DNA from: PALSA-555 sp963731625
GTDB taxonomy: Bacteria; Actinomycetota; Acidimicrobiia; IMCC26256; PALSA-555
DNA length: 64,000 nt
Direction of reading: 5' to 3'
Assembly: GCA_963731625.1 (NCBI GenBank)
Contig: CAVSWH010000015.1
Span: forward strand, 124,001 to 188,000
The notes beneath the pieces were generated by a model that saw only the letters and a program-made list of their open reading frames with translations, had not been told where the DNA came from and did no database searches. A program made the translations under genes and the position numbers. Positions 50,046 to 56,923 of the stretch are shown one piece after another; the stretch's first letter is position 1; the number at the start of each line of letters is the position of its first letter.

Positions 50046-50390
50046 AGGGTCGGCTGGGAGAGGTATGGCACGGGGCCGAAGTCCCAGATCAACAACGGCC
50101 AGACAGTGAGCGTGGACGTGACCGGCACCCAGGCGTCCGGTGGCCCCTCGGGGGTGCCGTCAGGCGCCTCCGCGGTCCTCGGCAACATCACGGTGGTCCC
50201 CTACGCGGACGTCGCGCTGGCCGTCTTCGCCAAGGGCGCAACGACGCCGTCCACGTCGAACGTCAACGCGAGCACAGAAATCACCGTGGCCAACAACTTC
50301 ACCTCCAAGCTCGGCCTCAACGAGATCAGCGTGTTCGCTTATGGCGGCCCGGTCGACTTCCTTATCGACATCTTCGGCTACTACCCCTAA
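50046..50390 (+). pseudogene. 5'-truncated remnant of a secreted repeat-domain protein
   Basis: Directly after the amidohydrolase stop, in the same frame, comes protein-like sequence: YGTGPKSQINNGQTVSVDVTG, then GVPSGASAVLGNITVV and a C-terminus DFLIDIFGYYP. This is the C-terminal unit of a common actinobacterial secreted-protein domain that ends in DVxGYY. No start or signal peptide exists; a GTG at 50106 lies mid-domain. It marks a recombination junction within 15 bases of the amidohydrolase stop. Confidence 0.7.
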
Positions 50391-50638
50391 GCCCTACCCA
50401 CCGCGTTCGTCCTCGGCGCATTCGATCGCGTCGGCCGAGCAGATCACGACCCGCCGACCCCGACCCAGCCTCGCCGAGTAGCGCCCGTCTGTGGAGCGCC
50501 GGGTCGTAGTCGGCGAACGCGGCGAGTAGCTCGTCGCGCCGACGATCAGGGGCGGTCCGGGTCGTTTCAGCGGGCCGGTGTTAGCGTCCTGGCGTTCTAG
50601 CCAAGCCTGCGGGCCAGGCGAGGCGCAGGGAGGCCCGG
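50391..50638. other. Gene-free stretch with a possible decayed minus-strand frame
   Basis: The minus strand between about 50570 and 50400 encodes DELLAAFADYDPALHRRALLGE, which reads like protein, but no start or full frame exists. It may be another gene fragment. Nothing else is seen. Confidence 0.3.
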
Positions 50639-52039
50639 GTGCGCTCGGCGAGGGTTCGGATTGCGTCTGGGCTGGTCGGGCTGGTGGTGGTGGCCGGGTG
50701 CCTGGTCGCGATCGGGGTGGCTCCGGCGGGGGCGACCACGGTGACCGACGAGGCGTCGTTTCGGGCCGCCTGGACCAATAGCTCCGAGACCCAGATCGAT
50801 CTGGCCAACGACGTCACCTTCACGACGCCCTGTGCCAGCACCGCAACCCGGTCCAGCACGACCCCGTTGACAGTAAACGGCAACGGGCACACCCTCACCC
50901 TCTGCACCAACGCTGGGAACGGCGTGCTGGACCAGACCAACACGGGTGCGCTCACGTTCCAGAACGTCACCATCACCGGCGGCACCGCGACCGGCGGCAG
51001 CGGTGCCGGGGGTGCGATCGTCGCTGATGGTGCGGTGGCGGCGACGAACTCGACGTTCACCACCAACACCGCCACCGTCGTTGGGGGTGCGATCGCCGCT
51101 CTTGGTGCGGTGACGGCGACGAACTCGACGTTCACCAACAACACCTCCCCCGCCGGCGCCGGGGGTGCGATCTTCGCTGAGGGTGCGGTGACGGCGACGA
51201 ACTCGACGTTCACCACCAACACCACCGGCGCCGGGGGTGCGATCGCCGCTTATGGTGCGGTGACGGCGACGAACTCGACGTTCACCACCAACACCACCGC
51301 CGGCGGCCTCGGCGGCGGTGCCGGGGGCGCGATCGTCGCTCTTGGTGCGGTGACGGCGACGAACTCGACGTTCACCACCAACACCGCCAGCGCCGCCGGG
51401 GGTGCGATCAGCACTAGTGGTGGGGTGACGGTGACGAACTCGACGTTCACCACCAACACCGCCGCCGGCGGCCTCGGCGGCGGTGCGATCGACGCTGGTG
51501 GTGCGGTGACGGTGACGAACTCGACGTTCACCACCAACACCGCCACCGGCGGCGGGGGTGCGATCTTCGGTTCGGGTGCGGTGACGGTGGCGTATTCGAC
51601 GTTGACCGGGAACGTCGCCCCGACCGGCAGCGCCGTGGATGCTTCGATCACGTCGTTTGGCTCGGTGTTCGTGAAACCAGCGGGTACGGGGAGCCTGTGC
51701 TCGGGGACTGCGACGTCGTCGGGGTACAACTTCGCGAACGAGACCGCGAACTCCTGTGCCCTGACCGCGACGGGCGATAGCAGCCTCGACGCCAACGACC
51801 CGCTGCTCGGCGGGCTCGCCAACAACGGTGGCCCGACCCAGACGCAACTCCCCCAAACGGGCAGTCCGCTGATCGACGCGATCCCGGCCGTGGCGTGTCA
51901 GACCGCCCCGCTGGCGACCGGCATCACGACCGACCAGCGCGGCCTGCCCCGCCCCGACGCCGCCAGCCCCAACTGCGACATCGGCGCCGTCGAGGTCCAG
52001 TTGCCGGCACTGGTCGTAACGGCCGTGTTCACCGGGTAG
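50639..52039 (+). CDS. Secreted beta-helix protein with internal 'NSTFTTNT' repeats
   Basis: A 466-residue exported protein starting at GTG 50639. The signal peptide LVGLVVVAGCLVAIGVAPAGA is followed by a region with eight or nine copies of AVTATNSTFTTNT...GGAI (about residues 130-320), each one coil of a right-handed beta-helix. The C-terminus has SPLIDAIP, TDQRGLPRP, CDIGAVEV and a final VVTAVFTG, as in the protein at 22743-24083. It is probably surface-exposed or secreted. The repeats are nearly identical at DNA level, so copy number should vary between strains. Confidence 0.87.
   Translation: MRSARVRIASGLVGLVVVAGCLVAIGVAPAGATTVTDEASFRAAWTNSSETQIDLANDVTFTTPCASTATRSSTTPLTVNGNGHTLTLCTNAGNGVLDQTNTGALTFQNVTITGGTATGGSGAGGAIVADGAVAATNSTFTTNTATVVGGAIAALGAVTATNSTFTNNTSPAGAGGAIFAEGAVTATNSTFTTNTTGAGGAIAAYGAVTATNSTFTTNTTAGGLGGGAGGAIVALGAVTATNSTFTTNTASAAGGAISTSGGVTVTNSTFTTNTAAGGLGGGAIDAGGAVTVTNSTFTTNTATGGGGAIFGSGAVTVAYSTLTGNVAPTGSAVDASITSFGSVFVKPAGTGSLCSGTATSSGYNFANETANSCALTATGDSSLDANDPLLGGLANNGGPTQTQLPQTGSPLIDAIPAVACQTAPLATGITTDQRGLPRPDAASPNCDIGAVEVQLPALVVTAVFTG
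51030..51600 (+). repeat. Tandem coding repeats in the beta-helix gene
   Basis: Units of about 63-87 bases share GGTGCGGTGACGGCGACGAA and CTCGACGTTCACC blocks. Sequence identity between units is high, and units differ mainly in short Gly-rich inserts. This pattern favours slippage. Confidence 0.8.
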
Positions 52040-52044
52040 ACGCG

Positions 52045-52306
52045 CTAACCGTCGTCGCTGTCGATCGCGGCGAGCGCGGCCGCGTCGAGCAGCAACGCGT
52101 TCGCCCGCTGATCCGCCCACTCGTCGGCCACCTGACTCGCGGCGCGGCGCAACACGTCCGGGTTGTCGTCGGCGAGTCCGCAGAGCAGCACGACCGCACC
52201 CCGCCGTTCCTCACGCCACAAGTCGAGCTCGGCCGCATCGGCCAGGCTCGGGGCCTAACTCGTGGGTCTCCTCGATCGCGCGCTGGCGCAGCTCGGCAGG
52301 GTCCAT
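52045..52306 (-). pseudogene. Small hypothetical gene broken by a single-base insertion
   Basis: From ATG 52306 the frame encodes MDPAELRQRAIEETHEL. After one extra G near 52250-52256 the protein continues in the next frame: LADAADLDLW-like sequence (LADAAELDLWREERRGAVVLL), then CGLADDNPDVLRRAASQVADEW, ending AIDSDDG before TAG at 52045. Removing one base gives a complete 86-residue protein. Unknown family. Either a recent mutation or a sequence error. Confidence 0.65.
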
Positions 52307-52398
52307 GGGGCAGAACGCTACGGAGCCAGTGCGACACACCACCGGCAGGCTCTAATGTCTCGCCGCTGGACCCGATCTCGGCGCAATCGGGAGGGGCG

Positions 52399-53166
52399 AT
52401 GAAGAGACTCGTGGGCGTCACGGCTCTGGCGCTGCTCGTGCTTGTTGCGCCGGCGGGCGCGGCCAACAAGAACCCGAGCGCCGTCGGCAAGACGTACCTC
52501 CAACTCGTCTTTGTTCACTCGACACCGGCGTCGCTGGCCAAAGCGCGGGCGCTCACCGCACCGGGCTCGGTCGCCGAGCAGTACGCCATCTTCCAGGCGG
52601 CACTCACCCAGGGCCTGCAGGCCGACGGTGTGCCGTCGTCGACGAACAATGGCACCGTCAAGCAACAGACAAGACAGTTCACGGTGTGCGGAACGACGAC
52701 GACACCGACGACGACGCCAGGGACATGCTCGTCGTTTAGCGGTTTCAAGCTCGACCGGAAGGGCCGTCTCGTCTCCTTCACCGTTGCAGGGACGCAGCTA
52801 GCCGGCGTCATCGCGGGCCCCGGCCAGCCATCGTCACCCGCAGCAGGCGCCACCCTCTCCCTTGTCGGCGCCTACCAGAGCCCCGCGTCTGGGGAGCTCA
52901 TCATCGTTCTCAACGCCCACGGCGCGCCCGACGGGCCACGCAATGTATTCGTGACCTCCGCCAGCTATGTCGAACCGAACGGCCAGCAGCTCCAGGTGCA
53001 GCCTGGCAACGTCGCACAGCCCCAGGAAGGTCTCGTACAACCGAACGCCACCGCCTCGATGGTGGCCATATTCCCCGGAGCGGCGATCGGCGGCACGCTC
53101 ACCCTTCCCGTGTCGAACCCCGCCGATCTCACGCAGACCGGCCAAGCCCAACTCCACATCGGCTAG
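52399..53166 (+). CDS. Secreted hypothetical protein
   Basis: A 255-residue protein with a signal peptide (MKRLVGVTALALLVLVAPAGA, cleavage near residue 22) and a ribosome site GGGAGGGG before ATG 52399. The mature part has a Thr/Pro stretch (about residue 95) and two beta-rich halves, the second containing LVGAYQSPASGELIIVLNAHG. It looks like an extracellular lipocalin- or immunoglobulin-like protein, but no family is identified. Confidence 0.75.
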   Translation: MKRLVGVTALALLVLVAPAGAANKNPSAVGKTYLQLVFVHSTPASLAKARALTAPGSVAEQYAIFQAALTQGLQADGVPSSTNNGTVKQQTRQFTVCGTTTTPTTTPGTCSSFSGFKLDRKGRLVSFTVAGTQLAGVIAGPGQPSSPAAGATLSLVGAYQSPASGELIIVLNAHGAPDGPRNVFVTSASYVEPNGQQLQVQPGNVAQPQEGLVQPNATASMVAIFPGAAIGGTLTLPVSNPADLTQTGQAQLHIG

Positions 53167-53274
53167 CGACGAACTATCAGAAGGGTCGGATCTCCCACGC
53201 CATCTATCGTGGTCCGTGTTGGGCGGTTCCTCGCCAAGCAGGCAACGGCGGCGCGGGCGCGGGCTGGCTGTGGC

Positions 53275-53295
53275 TTGTCAACGCATTGTCAACGG
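53275..53295 (+). repeat. Right-end arm doublet of module 1
   Basis: TTGTCAACGCA then TTGTCAACGG, period 11 bp, 146 bp before the tRNA fragment. It is intermediate between the TTGTCACC type of the other fMet modules and the TTGCTAAC type of the Leu modules. Confidence 0.6.
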
Positions 53296-53420
53296 GTTTC
53301 GGCTCGGTACCGATGATCGAGTCCGGTCCCATCCGTCTCAATCCGGCTCCATAACGCTGTGACGTGCGAAGAGGGGACTGGCCCGGGCTCGCTTGGACGA
53401 CGCCGGACCCGCTGATGGAA

Positions 53421-53465
53421 CTCATAACCCGAAGGTCGCGGGTTCAAATCCCGCCCCCGCCACCA
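53421..53465 (+). repeat. fMet tRNA 3' fragment, copy 2
   Basis: CTCATAACCCGAAGG through the CCA end, identical to the intact tRNA over this part. No 5' half. Attachment-site duplicate between modules 1 and 2. Confidence 0.9.
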
Positions 53466-53647
53466 ACGAAGCTGCAGGTCAGAGGCCCCGAGCGCACACT
53501 CGGGGCCTTTCCTGTTGTTGCTCGTGGTGCTGATGTTCGGTGCCTCTTGGTGACAAGCGGGTGCCGCGCGTGGACGGGCGGGCACGCGTCGAGGCAGGTG
53601 AGACGCCGGTTGGCGCGTCGGCGCTCTTCGGGTTCTTGACCCGACGA
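53466..53647 (+). repeat. Left-end block of fMet module 2
   Basis: Terminator hairpin at 53484-53507, GGTGCC/GGTGAC/GGTGCC starting at 53539, 53549 and 53560, and the conserved block ending GGTTCTTGACCCGACG at 53647. Arms start 74 bp after the tRNA fragment. Confidence 0.75.
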
Positions 53648-53848
53648 CCCGCAACCGAGGAGGTCGCCGGTACCAAGCAGTCGACCTTGGCCTTGTCGAT
53701 CAGCCCCGAACGATCGCCGGGTCCACGAGACAGTTCGATTCGCGCCCCGCTGAGCCAAGCGCACCTCAGGCGGCCCGGTAAGGATGGATGGGAGACTCGT
53801 GTCTGATGGGGACGGGCCTCGACGGGGGGCGAGCACGGTTGTTCGGCT

Positions 53849-56638
53849 ATGGGTGAGCTGCCGGCCGGGACGGTCACGTTCCTTTTCACCGACCTCGAGG
53901 GCTCGACCCGGCTATGGGAGCAGTACCCCGAGGGGATGAAGGGCGCGCTCGCCCACCACGACGAGATCCTGCGCGGGGCGGTCGAGTCGCACGGCGGGTA
54001 TGTCGTGAAGACGACCGGTGACGGTCTCCACGCCGCCTTCTCGATCGCGCCGGGCGCGATCGACGCGGCTCGTGATGCCCAGCGCGCGCTGGCGAGCTTC
54101 GAAGGTCCGGACGGGCCGATGCGGGTTCGCATGGGGGTGCACACCGGGGCGGCCGCGCACCGAGAGGGGGACTACTACGGCACTCCCGTCAACCGTGCGG
54201 CTCGGCTCGCGGCAGCCGCCCATGGAGGACAGGTCGTCGTGTCGTTGGCGACTGCTGAGCTCGTCGGCGACGATCTGCCCGAAGGCACCGAGCTCACGGA
54301 CCTTGGTGAGCATCGGCTCCGTGATCTGTCGCGGCCCGAGCACGTTTTCCAGCTGCGGGCACCTGGACTCGCGACGACCTTCCCGCCGCTCCGGACCCTC
54401 GACGCCTACCCGACCAACCTTCCGCTGCAACTGACGTCCTTCGTTGGTCGGGACGACGTGCTGGGCAAGGTCCTCAAAGCGCTCGAGCAGTCCCGCCTCG
54501 TCACGCTCACGGGCGTGGGGGGCGTTGGCAAGACGCGGCTTGCGACCCAGGTCGCCGCAGAGATGCTGCCCCGCCTCCCGGACGGAGCGTGGCTTTGTGA
54601 GCTCGCCGCCGCCAATGATCCCGACTCGCTCGTGCAGGTTGTGGCCGCGACGCTTGGTGTGCAGCAGCGTCCGAACGTGTCACTTGAGGGCAGCATCCTC
54701 GAGTACCTCCGAGCCAAGGATCTGTTGATCGTCCTAGACAACTGCGAGCACCTCCTTGACGCCGCGAGCCGTCTCGCTGAGGGCGTGCTGCACGAGTGCC
54801 CCGACGTTCGGATCCTGGCGACGAGCCGCGAAGGTCTCGCGGTCGAAGGCGAACAGGTCTGGCCGCTGCGCTCGTTGGAGGTGCCCTCGGGCGCCACGAC
54901 TGAGGAGCTCGCCGTGAGTGGCGCCGGTCGACTCTTCGAAGAGCGGGCCCAGGCCGTCGCACCCGGGTTCGCGATCGATAGCCGAAGCGCGACCGCGATC
55001 GCCGAGATCTGCCGCCGGCTCGACGGAATCCCGTTGGCTCTCGAGCTGGCGGCCGCCCGGGTTGCCTCCATGAGCCCGACCGAGATCGAAGCCCTGCTCG
55101 ATGAGCGGTTCCGCTTGCTCACCGGTGGCCGCCGAACGGCGGTAGAACGGCACCAGACCCTTCGGGCCACCGTCGACTGGTCCTACTCGCTGCTCGAGCG
55201 CACCGAGCGCATGGTCTTTGACCGGCTGGGTGTGTTCGCCGGCAGCTTCGACAGCGCCGCGGTGTCTGCGGTCGCGGCCGGCGAAAGCATCGAGCAATGG
55301 GACGTTGTCGACGCGATGGCGAGCCTGGTCGGCAAGTCCATGGTCAACGCCGAGATCACCGCGGACGACACGACGCGATACTCCATGCTCGAGACCTTGC
55401 GCCAGTACGCACGGGAGCGACTCGACGAATCAGGGGACGCCGACGCCTGGCGCCGCCGGCACGCCACCCATTACGCCGCGTTCGCTGAAGACGTCGCGCC
55501 GGGCCTCGTCGGCCGCGATGAGCTCGCGACTCGTCGGAGGATCGGCCTCGAGCTTGACAACCTGCGAGCTGCGGTCACCTGGGCGCTCGACAGCCCGTCA
55601 CCGGATGACACCGAGCTGGGCATCGGAATCGTTGCCCATCTTGCGTACGAGGCCAGCGCGGCCATGGCGAGCGGCATTGGCGCCTGGGCGGTGCGCGCCG
55701 TGCCACACCTCGAGCCGTCGACGCCCGCACGACGCAGCGCGGTGTTAGGCGCGGCTGCGTACCACACCCGCCAGGCCCTCGGGGACTTCATGGGCGGCCA
55801 GGAGCTTGCACAGCTCGGCGTCGCCGAAGGCGTGGTGGAGCTTGCCGGTACGGTCCCCGCGCTGGCTCACACCACCCTCGCGATGTCACACATGGGGACC
55901 GGTCAGAGCGACGAGATGCAGCGCGTGGTGGCCGACTTTCTTCGCAGTCTGGATGAAGTCGACGAGAACGGTTATGCCCGATCGGCATTGCATTCGGCGT
56001 TCGCCACCATGCTGTGCACGGTCGGCGACGTCACCTCGGCGAGGACCGAGGCCGAGGCCGGCATGGCGTTCGCCCGTCGAGTGCAAAACCCGACCTGCCT
56101 CACCTTGGCCTCATTCGCGCTCGGATGGAGCCAGGCGAACGACGATCCGGATGCTGCGCTCGCCGCCCTCGAGGAGAGCGTCGCCCTGACCCGGGCCGGC
56201 GCGCTGGACGGTGCGTACGGCGCGGCGCTCTGTCAGGTGGCCTTGCTGCGCGCGCGGCGAGGAGAGGCACGCCCTGCTGTCGAGGAGCTGCTCGAGGCCA
56301 TCAGCTATTCACACCAGGCTGGCGACCGCACCAACTTCTCGAACGCCGTTAACCGTGGGTCAGAGGTCCTCGGACGGCTCGGGCACGCCGAGCTCGCCGC
56401 CGTGTTGACGGGGGTCGTGGACGAGCACGGGCACTCTCTCGCCTCTTCCACGACGTACCAACTGTTCGGACGGGAGCTGGAGGAGCACGCGGCGGTAGAC
56501 GCCCAAGTCCGCGCAGCGCTGGGGGTCGACGCCTACGAGGCCGCTACCGCCCGCGGGGCCGCGATGACCTATGCCGAGATCGTCGTATACCTGCGCCACG
56601 AGCTCGAGCGAATCCTGGCAGCGCTCGACGGCGACTGA
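53849..56638 (+). CDS. Class III adenylate/guanylate cyclase fused to a STAND ATPase
   Basis: A 929-residue regulator. The N-terminal cyclase domain (about 1-175) has TVTFLFTDLEGSTRLWE with metal Asp15, TTGDG with Asp58, and YYGTPVNRAARL with the Asn-Arg pair, so it looks active. The ATPase follows: LTSFVGRDDVL, GVGGVGKT (Lys228) and LLIVLDNCEHLLD. From about 500 on are helical repeats. Such proteins join cyclic-nucleotide output to a sensor ATPase. It has a paralogue of opposite orientation in the next module. Confidence 0.92.
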   Translation: MGELPAGTVTFLFTDLEGSTRLWEQYPEGMKGALAHHDEILRGAVESHGGYVVKTTGDGLHAAFSIAPGAIDAARDAQRALASFEGPDGPMRVRMGVHTGAAAHREGDYYGTPVNRAARLAAAAHGGQVVVSLATAELVGDDLPEGTELTDLGEHRLRDLSRPEHVFQLRAPGLATTFPPLRTLDAYPTNLPLQLTSFVGRDDVLGKVLKALEQSRLVTLTGVGGVGKTRLATQVAAEMLPRLPDGAWLCELAAANDPDSLVQVVAATLGVQQRPNVSLEGSILEYLRAKDLLIVLDNCEHLLDAASRLAEGVLHECPDVRILATSREGLAVEGEQVWPLRSLEVPSGATTEELAVSGAGRLFEERAQAVAPGFAIDSRSATAIAEICRRLDGIPLALELAAARVASMSPTEIEALLDERFRLLTGGRRTAVERHQTLRATVDWSYSLLERTERMVFDRLGVFAGSFDSAAVSAVAAGESIEQWDVVDAMASLVGKSMVNAEITADDTTRYSMLETLRQYARERLDESGDADAWRRRHATHYAAFAEDVAPGLVGRDELATRRRIGLELDNLRAAVTWALDSPSPDDTELGIGIVAHLAYEASAAMASGIGAWAVRAVPHLEPSTPARRSAVLGAAAYHTRQALGDFMGGQELAQLGVAEGVVELAGTVPALAHTTLAMSHMGTGQSDEMQRVVADFLRSLDEVDENGYARSALHSAFATMLCTVGDVTSARTEAEAGMAFARRVQNPTCLTLASFALGWSQANDDPDAALAALEESVALTRAGALDGAYGAALCQVALLRARRGEARPAVEELLEAISYSHQAGDRTNFSNAVNRGSEVLGRLGHAELAAVLTGVVDEHGHSLASSTTYQLFGRELEEHAAVDAQVRAALGVDAYEAATARGAAMTYAEIVVYLRHELERILAALDGD

Positions 56639-56700
56639 GCTCTCTTCGTCGGTCCGACCGCGGCGTCGGTGGGCTCCAGCTCCAGGAGCGCGTTGTCATC

Positions 56701-56724
56701 TGACACCGACCTTGTCACCAACAG
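56701..56724 (+). repeat. Right-end arm doublet of module 2
   Basis: TGACACCGACC then TTGTCACCAACAG, period 12 bp, about 135 bp before the tRNA fragment at 56835. Confidence 0.65.
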
Positions 56725-56834
56725 AACAGGAGCAGCCGATATCCGACGGACTGGCCGGCAGCACCCGGATCCGCGACCGCACCAGCCGTAACGGATGCGC
56801 CGGGAACGGCACTCGCCGGACGTTTGTCAAGGCC

Positions 56835-56879
56835 CTCATAACCCGAAGGTCGTGGGTTCAAATCCCACCCCCGCCACCA
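56835..56879 (+). repeat. fMet tRNA 3' fragment, copy 3, with compensated T-stem change
   Basis: As the other fragments, but the T-stem is GTGGG/CCCAC instead of GCGGG/CCCGC. Both strands of the stem changed together, so this half came from a working tRNA gene of another genome. GACGTTTGTCAAGGCC precedes it, as before copies 5 and 6. Confidence 0.88.
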
Positions 56880-56894
56880 ACGAAAGTCCAGGTC

Positions 56895-56920
56895 AGAGGC
56901 CCCGCTTCGGCGGGGCCTCT
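56895..56920. terminator. Terminator hairpin after tRNA copy 3
   Basis: AGAGGCCCCGC-TTCG-GCGGGGCCTCT, an 11-bp stem with a TTCG loop. Its sequence differs from the other array terminators. It also sits 4 bases past the stop of the minus-strand cyclase gene, so it may serve both directions. Confidence 0.75.
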
Positions 56921-56923
56921 GCG

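Larger units (their letters stand above)
46077..53465 (+). mobile_element. fMet cargo module 1 (no integrase)
   Basis: The largest module, 7.4 kb. Left end at the intact tRNA, right end at the fragment 53421-53465. Cargo: TetR with operator, two amidohydrolase-family genes, a truncated secreted-protein remnant, a beta-helix protein, a frameshifted minus-strand gene and a secreted hypothetical protein. Several broken genes suggest it is itself composite. Confidence 0.65.
53167..53848. other. Junction of fMet modules 1 and 2
   Basis: No gene. Holds the right arms (53275-53295), the tRNA fragment (53421-53465) and the left-end block of module 2 (to 53647); the rest leads into the cyclase gene. 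Confidence 0.6.
53466..56879 (+). mobile_element. fMet cargo module 2 (no integrase)
   Basis: 3.4 kb with one gene, a cyclase-ATPase regulator on the plus strand, between tRNA fragments 2 and 3. Both ends carry their arm repeats. Confidence 0.7.

Noticed and set aside
51030..51600. Short tandem repeats as a CRISPR array
   Set aside because: Units stay in one reading frame and encode a beta-helix; spacing varies with Gly-rich inserts and there are no unique spacers.
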